A DNA stretch of 64,000 bases, taken from contig DASWVB010000027.1 in the NCBI GenBank assembly GCA_036401375.1, forward strand, positions 226,005 through 290,004, given 5' to 3'. The notes beneath the pieces were generated by a model that was not told the DNA's origin, ran no database searches, and was given only the letters and a program-made list of their open reading frames with translations. The stretch is from DASWUZ01 sp036401375. GTDB taxonomy: Bacteria; Acidobacteriota; Terriglobia; Terriglobales; Acidobacteriaceae. Positions within the stretch are counted from its first letter, which is position 1, and each line of letters starts with the position of its first letter. Position numbers and translations under genes: made by a program. Positions 25,363-33,728 of the stretch are shown piece by piece.

Positions 25363-25508
25363 TAGGAAATCTCCGAGGCAGTTTAGTGGAGGCGAGGCAA
25401 ATCGGGTGGCAAATTCCGATGCGCACCTGGCCGCTCATTGAGCGTAAGCTATCTGGGCGTTCGCCGTCCGAACTCTGGGCGCCTGCGCCCTGATTCCTCA
25501 ATGCGGGA

Positions 25509-26765
25509 TCATTCGTAGCGGAGGGCCTCGGCGGGCAGAACGCGGGCAGCAGAGGCCGATGGATAGAGCGTAGCCAGCAGAGAGACGCCAAGCGACAGGC
25601 AGGCCACGATCACTCCATCCAGCAGCCTTGGTGCGAAGGGCAGATAGTCGATCGAGTAGACCTCGGCCGAGAGCGAGATGAAGCGGTAGTGTCCGCCGAG
25701 CCAGGCCAGCGCATAGCCGAGCAGCAGCCCGATAAGAGTGCCGACTAGGCTGATCAAGAGCCCCTGCAGCAGGAAGATCCGCCGGATCTGTCCCGGCTCG
25801 ACCCCGAAGGACATCATCACCGCAATGTCTTTCGTCTTCTCCATCACCATCATGGTGAGCGCAATGAGGATGTTGAGTGCGGCGACGCAGACAATCAGCC
25901 CGATCACGATGAAGGTGACCACCTGCTCCAGCCGCAGTGCGCGAAACAGCTCTCGGTTCTGCTCCATCCAATTCGTCGTCAGGAAACCGGGCCCTGCAGC
26001 CTGCTCGATCTCGCGCCCGATGCGGTCTGCGTGGTAAAGGTCGTCCACCTTGAACGAGAGGACCGAGATTACGTCCGGCTCGCCGAAGAGCGCCTGCGCA
26101 TCGACCAGGCGGGTAAACGCAAAGCCTGAATCGTACTGGAAGAATCCGGACCGGAAGATGCCCCCGACCTCGAAGCGCTGGTACCTGGGGACCAGCCCAT
26201 ACGGGGTCAACTCCCCCTGGGGGCTGGTCACGATCACAGTCGACCCGACGGCTGCGTCGAGAGTAGCGGCCAGGTCATAGCCGATCAGGATGGGAGGCGT
26301 CGGCCTTGGCGCTTCGCCTGACGGAGAAGTCAACGGCCGCTCCGCGAGAGCCGCAGCGCTGCCGAGGGTCACATTTGAGAGCAGGTCGCTGACGGTACGC
26401 TCCTGCTCAGGAATGACGCCCTTGATCAGCGCGCCGCCCGACCTGGCTCCGCGGGAGATGAGCACCGGCTCGTAGAGCCCGGGCGAGACCGCAGTCACAT
26501 GCGGCACATGAAGAAGCCGCGCGGTAAGGTCGCGCCAGTTGCGCATGCCGTCGTTCTGCACCCGCATCAGCTCGACGTGGGCGGTCGAGCTCAACAGCCG
26601 GTCCTGCAGGTCGCGGCGCATGCCGTTGGTGATGGCGAGAGCGATGATGAGCGAAGCTACTCCCACGGCCACCCCTGCGATCGAGATGGTAGTGATCACC
26701 CCCACCACAGCCTGCCTGCGTTTGGCCCGCAGGTACCGCGCCGCGATGAAGATCTCAAATCGCAT
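25509..26765 (-). CDS. FtsX-like ABC permease (lipoprotein-releasing LolC/LolE family)
   Basis: 418-residue inner-membrane permease. The N-terminal FEIFIAARYLRAKRRQAVVG and GVAVGVASLIIALAITNGM segment is the LolC/E membrane anchor. A large periplasmic MacB-like domain follows (about 45-255), then three membrane helices (VVTFIVIGLIVCVAALNILI, LLQGLLISLVGTLIGLLLGY, LLDGVIVACLSLGVSLLATL). It presumably works as a homodimer with the LolD-like ATPase at 23138, as in bacteria with a single LolF-type permease. Start ATG 26765 overlaps the upstream propeller stop as TGATG. Confidence 0.88.
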   Translation of the reverse strand: MRFEIFIAARYLRAKRRQAVVGVITTISIAGVAVGVASLIIALAITNGMRRDLQDRLLSSTAHVELMRVQNDGMRNWRDLTARLLHVPHVTAVSPGLYEPVLISRGARSGGALIKGVIPEQERTVSDLLSNVTLGSAAALAERPLTSPSGEAPRPTPPILIGYDLAATLDAAVGSTVIVTSPQGELTPYGLVPRYQRFEVGGIFRSGFFQYDSGFAFTRLVDAQALFGEPDVISVLSFKVDDLYHADRIGREIEQAAGPGFLTTNWMEQNRELFRALRLEQVVTFIVIGLIVCVAALNILIALTMMVMEKTKDIAVMMSFGVEPGQIRRIFLLQGLLISLVGTLIGLLLGYALAWLGGHYRFISLSAEVYSIDYLPFAPRLLDGVIVACLSLGVSLLATLYPSASAARVLPAEALRYE

Positions 26766-29143
26766 CAGGGCTTGTGCGTGTCGACGGGCTGTCGCATGCT
26801 GCCGTTGTTGACGGCAGCATGCGTGATCAGGACCTTGCCGGTCGATACGTTCTCATAGCGGTCATACACGCGGACCGTCACCAGGTGCTCCCTTGATTCA
26901 CCGGGTAGGCGCAAACTGCTGGGCGAGCTTGCTTCAGGAGTGGGCACTCCGTCTAAATCCGGGACCGCGACAAAGTCGTAGCGCTCAGCTGGGGAATCCG
27001 AGAGGCCTCCTACCGGCTCGACATACTGCCAGGGGCCGGCGTCAATCGAATACTCCGCATGCGCAATCGAGGATGCAGTATCCACCGCCATCAACGTCAC
27101 GTGCACCCTGCCACCATCATCAAACGCCTTCAGGCCGGACAGCACCGGAGCGGTAGTGTCGATCAGGAATCCGTCACTGAGCTTTTCCGCGGTGAGCGCC
27201 TCTCCAGGATTGTGCGAGGGCGCGTCGCTTGCGACGACCCTCAACTGGTAGCGGCCGTCGGGCAGCAGGGCCGAGTCAAAGCTGTAGTAGCGGTCCGTCA
27301 CCTTGTCCTTGAGCAGCCGCCACTGGTGTTCACCGTCACCGCGAAAATAAACGGCGAAGACCAGATCGTCTCCATTGTCATCGTGTGCGGCCCAGCGAAC
27401 CGTCACAGCCGTCTTGTCGCGCAAAGCAGCGAGCGGGGTGGAAGCGGAGTTGTCGGCAAAGGAAAAATTGTTCTGCGGGGTCGAAGCGAAGCTGATATTG
27501 ACGGTCTGCTGTGACGAGGGCTGCGGAGCCTGCGCCGTCACCCGCGCCCCAACCTGGACGGCAATGTCGTCCACCACGGGGGCGGCATTGAGGGGAAGAT
27601 AATTCACTGCTACCTTCGCAATGCTGGCGCCAGGGTGCAGCACCGCCTTCCACTGCACGAACCGGGCGGCCGGAATGCCAAGCCCCTCCGGCTCCGGTCC
27701 AGACACATTAGGCTTGACCGGAGTCCAGTCAGACCACGCGCGCTCCGGATTCTCAATGTTCCCGGCGCGTGCAAAGAGCTCAAACGGCGCCTGCGCTCTT
27801 CCATGTTCGTCGGGATGTCCGTCTGCACGTTCGTCAGTTCCGCTTGAGCGGTCGACCTCGGCACGGCCCCAGCGGGCAAACAGGCCCGCATCGAAGACGC
27901 TGCTGGTATAAGTAGCATCGCCCTCCGCTGACTGTGACAGGCTATAGAGTTTTCCCGTGTTGCTGGTGCCAAGATAGAGCCCCCCGGCAGGCGCCTCGGC
28001 AAAGCCAACCGTCTGCGAAGCCTCGACGTGTCCCACATCTGCGAAGCTGCCGCTCTCGTCGATACGGTAGATGCGCCCGCGGTTGCCGGTTGCGGCGAGC
28101 AGGCCATCGCTTCGCCAGCGCAGCGCGTAAACAATGTCGTCATGCCCTGACCAGAGCTTGCGCGGCGGAGCGCCAGGCGCAAGCTCATAGATTTCTGATC
28201 CGTCAGGGATCACGGTGTTGCCGTTGAAGGCCTGCACCGACCCCGGCTGCACGATCGTGATCGTCGCCGTGACAATGCCCTGGACCGGCAGCGGAGGGAG
28301 CGGGTTGTGCGTCTTCTCGCCCGTACCCGATGCATAGATGGCGCCGTTGGGCGCAATGGCGAGGGAGGTGATCTCGTGCTTCGGCGTGTCATAGAGCACG
28401 TAGCCTTTGCCGCTCTTGTCGATCTTGTAGATCAGTCCCGACCCGTCTGAGCCGGCGATCAGGGTGCCATCCGGCGCAAAGGCGATGCAGCGGATGTGCT
28501 GTTCATCGCTCTCGTAGAAGAGCTCCGGCTTTGCGCCCGCGTGGCTCAGGTCAACCCGGTATACGGCTGCCGGACCGCCCGCCGCAATGTAAAGCCTGCC
28601 CGCGGTGTCGAATTGCAGGTCCCAGACATACTTCGGCTTGCCGGCTGTTGTCGCTGGGTCGAAGATTAGCGTGGCGGTCGTGTCATTCAGGGGAGCTCCG
28701 GCGCCATCGGTCCTGATACGGAACACCTTGCCCGACGGCAATGTAGCGACGTAGAGAGCGCCATCGGGCCCGAGGCGGACCACCTGTACAGCAAGGTCCC
28801 TGCTCTCGAAGAGGCGGGCCGAATTTCCCTCGGCGGAGACCTTGAGCACCGTCGCCGGTGAGCCGGTGGCGAGGTAAGCGTTACCACTGCCGTCGGCCGC
28901 GATCGACCAGACATAAGTCGACGGGGTCGTCAGGATTGCATGCAGCCGCGGCCCTGCCTCGATCGCGCCGTCGCTGCGGACCGCCACGCCATCCGCGTGT
29001 CCTTTTTCGAACTCATCGAAGGTGGATTGGGTCCAAAGCTTCGTTCCCTGCCCCCTCGCTGGAGACGGGCTGAAGGCGGCAGGAATGGCCAACAGCGCCA
29101 GGTTGAGAAGCAGCAGATAGAACGCGTATAAGCGGCGGGACAT
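26765..29143 (-). CDS. Secreted beta-propeller protein, function unknown
   Basis: 792-residue exported protein. ATG 29143 (MSRRLYAFYLLLLNLALLAI) gives a clean signal peptide. Residues about 30-400 contain repeated strands with 'DGALYVAT', 'DGTLIAGSDGSGLIYKID', 'NGAIYASGTG' and 'LYLGTSNTGKLYSL' patterns, typical of NHL/YncE-like beta-propellers. The C-terminal half has beta-sandwich segments (VKVAVNYLPLN; RYQLRVVASD) typical of fibronectin-like domains. It is coupled to the LolC/E-like permease by a TGATG junction, hinting at a link to envelope biogenesis, but no function is known to me. Confidence 0.75.
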   Translation of the reverse strand: MSRRLYAFYLLLLNLALLAIPAAFSPSPARGQGTKLWTQSTFDEFEKGHADGVAVRSDGAIEAGPRLHAILTTPSTYVWSIAADGSGNAYLATGSPATVLKVSAEGNSARLFESRDLAVQVVRLGPDGALYVATLPSGKVFRIRTDGAGAPLNDTTATLIFDPATTAGKPKYVWDLQFDTAGRLYIAAGGPAAVYRVDLSHAGAKPELFYESDEQHIRCIAFAPDGTLIAGSDGSGLIYKIDKSGKGYVLYDTPKHEITSLAIAPNGAIYASGTGEKTHNPLPPLPVQGIVTATITIVQPGSVQAFNGNTVIPDGSEIYELAPGAPPRKLWSGHDDIVYALRWRSDGLLAATGNRGRIYRIDESGSFADVGHVEASQTVGFAEAPAGGLYLGTSNTGKLYSLSQSAEGDATYTSSVFDAGLFARWGRAEVDRSSGTDERADGHPDEHGRAQAPFELFARAGNIENPERAWSDWTPVKPNVSGPEPEGLGIPAARFVQWKAVLHPGASIAKVAVNYLPLNAAPVVDDIAVQVGARVTAQAPQPSSQQTVNISFASTPQNNFSFADNSASTPLAALRDKTAVTVRWAAHDDNGDDLVFAVYFRGDGEHQWRLLKDKVTDRYYSFDSALLPDGRYQLRVVASDAPSHNPGEALTAEKLSDGFLIDTTAPVLSGLKAFDDGGRVHVTLMAVDTASSIAHAEYSIDAGPWQYVEPVGGLSDSPAERYDFVAVPDLDGVPTPEASSPSSLRLPGESREHLVTVRVYDRYENVSTGKVLITHAAVNNGSMRQPVDTHKP

Positions 29144-29289
29144 GCTGAGTTTGAGTCTACTAGAAGCAGCAGAATCCAAGAGGGCGCAGCCCGCACGGGC
29201 CAGGGCGGCGCCGCACTCTACACTCGAAACCGGCCAGCGCCAGAGCAGACGGAATTAAAGCGTAAGAGGTGTGAGGAGGCTGTAATCAG

Positions 29290-30297
29290 TCACTTCGCCA
29301 GCACTGCGCGGTACCGAATCTGGTTTTTCCGCACCTTGCCCAGCGCATCGTTTACCTTGTCCATTGTGAATCGCTCCGTCCTCGCCTTGATTCCGTGCCG
29401 GTCTGCGACATCGAGCATCTCGCGCATCTGCTGGGGGCTGCCGATAGGGCTGCCGGCGATCGTCTTTCTTCCAGAGATCAGGGGGAAGACAGGAAAGGCC
29501 GCGGGCGCAGGCGGCACGCCGACAAACACCAGGGTGCCGGTCGGACGAAGCGCCGCGACGTAGGATGGCCAGTCCTGCTCCGCGTTGACGGTCGAGAGGA
29601 TGAAGTCGAAGTGTCCAGCCAGGTTCTTCAGGTTCTTAGAGTCGCGCGTGTTGACGAAGTGGTGAGCACCCATCTCAAGAGCATCCGCCTCTTTGGCCGC
29701 TGAAGTTGAAAACGCCGTAACATCGGCTCCAAATGCCCGCGCAAACTGCAGCGCCATGTGTCCCAGCCCGCCTATCCCGATCACCCCTACCCGGGATGTG
29801 GGATTCACGCCATGCAGCCGCAAAGGGTTGTAGACGGTGATGCCGCCGCAGAGCAGGGGGGCTGCGCCCTCGCTGTCGAGCCCTGCAGGAATGGCCACTG
29901 CAAAATGAACTTTGACGCGCACCAGGTCAGCGTAACCGCCGTTGCGATGGACGCAGGTGCCAACCGATGCTGCGCAGAGGTTTTCCCTGCCGCTGCGGCA
30001 CCACTCGCAGTGTCCGCATGAGTCAGCCTGCCACCCGATGCCGGCACGATCTCCCACGGCAAACGTCTTGACCGCGCTTCCTACCTTGGTGACTTTTCCA
30101 ATGATCTCGTGCCCCGGGATGAACGGGTACTGGCTCACTCCCCAGTCATTGTCGATCAGGTGGATATCGCTATGGCAGATACCACAGTGCGTAATCTGGA
30201 TCTCCAGCTCCTGCGACTTGAGGTCGCCGGGATCGTACTTGAAGGTCACCAGCTCCGCGCCCGCCGCGTGCGCAGCGTAACCATGTATCAATGCCAT
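29290..30297 (-). CDS. Zinc-dependent alcohol/aldehyde dehydrogenase (YahK/CAD-like)
   Basis: 335-residue medium-chain dehydrogenase/reductase that interconverts alcohols and aldehydes with NAD(P). Catalytic zinc ligands are C41 (GICHSDIH) and H63/E64 (PGHEIIG). The structural zinc loop is CGHCEWCRSGRENLC, with Cys at the usual spacing. The Rossmann motif is GIGGLGHMALQFA. The GICHSDIH/CxxCxxC combination is that of the YahK/cinnamyl-alcohol subfamily, usually NADPH-dependent and active on many aldehydes. It stands alone, with no obvious operon partner. Confidence 0.92.
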   Translation of the reverse strand: MALIHGYAAHAAGAELVTFKYDPGDLKSQELEIQITHCGICHSDIHLIDNDWGVSQYPFIPGHEIIGKVTKVGSAVKTFAVGDRAGIGWQADSCGHCEWCRSGRENLCAASVGTCVHRNGGYADLVRVKVHFAVAIPAGLDSEGAAPLLCGGITVYNPLRLHGVNPTSRVGVIGIGGLGHMALQFARAFGADVTAFSTSAAKEADALEMGAHHFVNTRDSKNLKNLAGHFDFILSTVNAEQDWPSYVAALRPTGTLVFVGVPPAPAAFPVFPLISGRKTIAGSPIGSPQQMREMLDVADRHGIKARTERFTMDKVNDALGKVRKNQIRYRAVLAK

Positions 30298-30354
30298 CTG
30301 TATTCGAGCCTCTGAGGTTTCAAATGTTCGTGTAGGGTCGGGCCGGCGTCTTCC

Positions 30355-32268
30355 TCATTCCACGTTGAAGGATACAACCTGCTGTCCGGAGAGCACGGCG
30401 TCGACTGGAATTGATGTTACCGGAAGTATGGATTCTCCGTTCAACGTCAATTCCTGGTTGTTGCGGCGCGGTTCAAGGATGTTGGCGATCGAGATGGGCA
30501 CTCCGCTGAGGGTGCGTCCCTCCAGCGTGGCCTGGGCCGCCGGAGCGAGCAGGGACACATAGAGATGGTCGTTAGGGTGCAGACTGTTAAGTTGCTCGAT
30601 GGTGGCGCTCAGGTCGAGCGGCTTCGATCCCGGCCGCACCGGCTGCATCACCCGATCCAATGTTCCTCCATCGCTCAACAGCAGGCGCAGCGGTCCGGGC
30701 TGCAGGTTGAGGGGCAGCGTTACAGGGATGCGTACATTGCGCGGCTCCCCTCGATAAGGGCGCAGCGTTGCGGCCACGGTGATCGTCTGTCCGGCATGCA
30801 CCCGATTAACGTCGCTCGTGGCGCTGTCGATCTGGATGATCTGACGCCCTGGGATTGCCTCTATATTAAGGGAGAGGCTGCGAAAGCTGGTTCTGCGCGA
30901 GGCATCGTCATAGAGCCGCTCGAAGCGCTCCGCTACCTGCATCGCAGCGCTGAGCGAGGACGCCGCCTGTTCGCTTGGTGCGAAGACAGAGTCAAAACGC
31001 ACCGCGGGGAAGCTCTCCATCTCAAGGCTGCCGTGAAGGCGGAAGGTCGTCTCCTCGGAGTAGCCGTTCGTCGACAACAATGACTGGTAGATCGAGACGA
31101 GCAGGGCGCCGGGCGTGATCTCCGGCTGATCGATGACTTCGAAGTGGGTGGTATGGTCGTTGCCGCCCCCATGAACGCGCACCGCCACCGGCATCATGCG
31201 CGCGCTGCTGCCGAAACGTCCTCGAATTGCCGACTCGCGGTCCTGGTCAAACGACCCCACCGTCTCCGTAGTGTTCACGATCTTGAAGGCGTTAAGAGGC
31301 GAGGCCAGAGTTGCAACCACCTCGGCCTTGGTCATCGGCATCGATACGGGGCCGAACTGGGTGATAGGGTGGCCGCACGCGAGCAGCTGCTTGGTGTCCA
31401 CGTAAGTCACGGTGCAGGTCGCAGCGATGTCGAGGTCGCCGCGCACCAGGATCGCGCTCACTGCCGATCCAGGAACAATAGGCTCCGGCTGGAGCTGGGC
31501 TGAGGAAGAGCCTCCCACGCCGGCTACCGCGTTCAGATCGCCAGCGGCGTTGAAGCCGGAGGCCTGCGTGCTGCCGCGGGTGTCAGCAGGCGTGTTTGCG
31601 GCTGCCGATTGCTGGCCGCTCAGAGCCCGATGGCTCTGCCAGAGCTGGATAGCCTCGCTGCTGTATCCGTTGAATACCAGGGGCGTTTCGATCGGGTGGA
31701 CATCTACATTGCCAGCGCCCATCTGCTCGCTGCCGCGAGCCTGGCTGCTCCAGCTCGAAGCCGTGAGCATCCCCGGCGGCAGAGCGGGCTGGTCGCGCAC
31801 CTGCAGCATCTCCGCGATGGGAGTGATGCCTGCGATTGGTTCCTTGCTGAACTGGCCGATGCGGTACGCGAGAGCGCCCAGCAGCTTGCCGTCAATGTAG
31901 ACGGGGCTGCCGCTCATCCCCGCTACCACTCCGGTATATTCCGGCTTAGTGCCGGTGAGACGGGCGAGGATCATGTCCTGACCCGGTCCGCGCATGTTGT
32001 GTAGAACGCCGAGGATCTCCACATCCATGGGCTCGGGCTGAGTTCCCTCAAAGACGGTATAGGCGACCCCGTGCAGGCCGCGATGTACCTGGTCGAGCGG
32101 GAAGACGCCCGCTGCGACGGAGGGCGGCGGAGTCGGCGAGTCCCGAACCGCGAGCTGCGCCATTGCAGGAAGGCTGAACAAGGTCCAGACCACGAGACTT
32201 GTCAACGCGTGAGCAGGGGAGGACCGGCCGTTCTGCCGCAGCGGTGTTGCTTTTCCGGGGTTATGCAC
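30355..32268 (-). CDS. SpoIVB-type (S55) peptidase-domain secreted protein
   Basis: About 637 residues; export is likely (hydrophobic segment ending SLPAMAQ). The region LDQVHRGLHGVAYTVFEG followed by VEILGV and GVVAGMSGSPVYIDGKLLGA is the SpoIVB/S55 serine-peptidase fold, with the Ser of GSP near residue 121. Similar exported proteins of unknown role are common in acidobacteria. The frame stays open to 33120, but that extension runs antisense to the VWFA gene; GTG 32268 is the best start I can find and remains uncertain. It is divergent from the VWFA gene with about 100 bases between. Confidence 0.78.
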   Translation of the reverse strand: MHNPGKATPLRQNGRSSPAHALTSLVVWTLFSLPAMAQLAVRDSPTPPPSVAAGVFPLDQVHRGLHGVAYTVFEGTQPEPMDVEILGVLHNMRGPGQDMILARLTGTKPEYTGVVAGMSGSPVYIDGKLLGALAYRIGQFSKEPIAGITPIAEMLQVRDQPALPPGMLTASSWSSQARGSEQMGAGNVDVHPIETPLVFNGYSSEAIQLWQSHRALSGQQSAAANTPADTRGSTQASGFNAAGDLNAVAGVGGSSSAQLQPEPIVPGSAVSAILVRGDLDIAATCTVTYVDTKQLLACGHPITQFGPVSMPMTKAEVVATLASPLNAFKIVNTTETVGSFDQDRESAIRGRFGSSARMMPVAVRVHGGGNDHTTHFEVIDQPEITPGALLVSIYQSLLSTNGYSEETTFRLHGSLEMESFPAVRFDSVFAPSEQAASSLSAAMQVAERFERLYDDASRRTSFRSLSLNIEAIPGRQIIQIDSATSDVNRVHAGQTITVAATLRPYRGEPRNVRIPVTLPLNLQPGPLRLLLSDGGTLDRVMQPVRPGSKPLDLSATIEQLNSLHPNDHLYVSLLAPAAQATLEGRTLSGVPISIANILEPRRNNQELTLNGESILPVTSIPVDAVLSGQQVVSFNVE

Positions 32269-32367
32269 GTCTACAGAGTAGCCGCTGCCGCACTTCCGCC
32301 GCAAAGCACTGTGTCTCTGCACTCTTGTTTGCCGAAACTCCCGCTGAGTATCAGAATGAGGATTGCT

Positions 32368-33594
32368 ATGAAACCGATGTCCAGCCACCTCCGTCGTCTC
32401 CCGTCCTGTCTGCGCGCGGCCTTGTCGGGCGTCGCCGGGGCCGTGGCCCTGTCCCTCCTCTGCTCGTCGAGCATTGCTGCCAGCGGGAATCCGCAGACGC
32501 CGGCGCCCGCTTCGCAGTCTCAGAATCCGTCCACCCAGCCGCCGCCCGATCAGGGCAGCCCCGATGCCGGCGGCCCGGGTGGGGATAACGGCGCCATCGT
32601 CATCCCCCGAAAGAAGGATCAGTCCAAGGAGCCGATACCGCCGCCCGAACCGAGGGTAAAAAATCCTCCTGGAATGGGGAACTTTGCCTTGCGCGTGGAT
32701 GTGCCCGTGGTCACCGTCGACGTAGGCGTAGTGCTGGAGAAGACGCGCCAGTTCGTGCCCAATCTGAAAGAAGAGAACTTCAAGGTCTACGAGGATGGAG
32801 TGCCGCAGACCGTGACCGGCTTTCAGAAGATTCAGGCGCCGATTACGGCGCTGCTGCTCTGCGAATTTGCGGCCACCAACTACCAGTTCATCTATGACAT
32901 GCGGCAGTCCGCCTACGCCTTTGCGCAGCAACTCAAGCCGGACGATTACGTCGCTGTGATGACCTACGACATGCGGACCCAGCTGCTCACCGACTTCACC
33001 CAGGACAAGCGGCAGATCGCGGCATCGCTGAACTCCCTGCAGATCCCAGGCTTCAGCGAGACCAACCTCTTCGACGCGCTCTACGAGTCGCTCGATAGGA
33101 TGAGCCGTATCGAGGGCCACAAATACATCATCCTCATCGGCTCCGGACGCGACACCTTCAGCAAGCTCAACCTCGATAAGATCCTGGCGAAGATCAAGGC
33201 CACTCCAAACATCACCATCTTTGCCGTCGGCACCGGGCAGGCTGCACGCATCGTCTCAGAGGGGCGCATGGGTCCGATTCGCGAAATGGATTACCTGCAG
33301 GCCGACAACCAGCTCACGACATTCTCCCGCATGACCGGCGGACGCGCCTTCTTCCCACGCTTCCAGGGGGAGATGCCGGACATCTTCCATGACATCAACG
33401 ACAGCATTCGCAATCAATATGTGCTGACCTACAAGCCTACCAACGCAAAGATGGACGGCAGTTACCGAAAGCTGCACGTCGAGCTGGTCGATGATGAAGG
33501 CAAGCCGCTGCGCATGCAGGATGAGAAGCACCACGCGCTGAAGTACGACGTCATAGCCCGCGACGGCTACAAGGCAAAGCAGGAGGTAGAGTAG
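32368..33594 (+). CDS. VWFA-related secreted protein (acidobacterial type)
   Basis: 408-residue exported protein of the acidobacterial VWFA-related family (TIGR03436-like). ATG 32368 has GAGGA five bases upstream and gives a signal peptide ending CSSSIAAS. A Pro/Gln-rich linker (about 40-100) leads to DVPVVTVDVGVVLEKTRQFV and NLKEENFKVYEDGVPQTVTG, the family hallmark. The A-domain follows, with FAATNYQFIYDMRQSAYAFA in place of the usual DxSxS metal site, so metal binding is probably lost. Its role is unknown, perhaps adhesion or envelope interaction. Confidence 0.85.
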   Translation: MKPMSSHLRRLPSCLRAALSGVAGAVALSLLCSSSIAASGNPQTPAPASQSQNPSTQPPPDQGSPDAGGPGGDNGAIVIPRKKDQSKEPIPPPEPRVKNPPGMGNFALRVDVPVVTVDVGVVLEKTRQFVPNLKEENFKVYEDGVPQTVTGFQKIQAPITALLLCEFAATNYQFIYDMRQSAYAFAQQLKPDDYVAVMTYDMRTQLLTDFTQDKRQIAASLNSLQIPGFSETNLFDALYESLDRMSRIEGHKYIILIGSGRDTFSKLNLDKILAKIKATPNITIFAVGTGQAARIVSEGRMGPIREMDYLQADNQLTTFSRMTGGRAFFPRFQGEMPDIFHDINDSIRNQYVLTYKPTNAKMDGSYRKLHVELVDDEGKPLRMQDEKHHALKYDVIARDGYKAKQEVE

Positions 33595-33665
33595 CCTCTG
33601 CTGCGGAACTGCGGGGCGGCCGCAGCCCCATCTACGGATCTGTCTAACGAGAAAACGCTGGGTGC

Positions 33666-33691
33666 CCCATGTCTCGCTTCTGAGACATGGG
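33666..33691. repeat. Palindromic intergenic element (full copy)
   Basis: CCCATGTCTC and GAGACATGGG form a perfect 10-bp stem with a 6-base loop, preceded by GGGTGC. It lies between convergent VWFA and DUF885 genes, so it may also act as a terminator, though no T-run follows. A degenerate copy occurs at 42891-42922 on the other strand. Confidence 0.7.
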
Positions 33692-33728
33692 TTCGTGCGC
33701 CGGATTATTTGATCTCCCTGCCGGCCGC

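Noticed and set aside
32269..33120. N-terminal extension of the S55 protein
   Set aside because: Antisense to the VWFA gene, and it has no family similarity; the signal-like segment starts after 32268.
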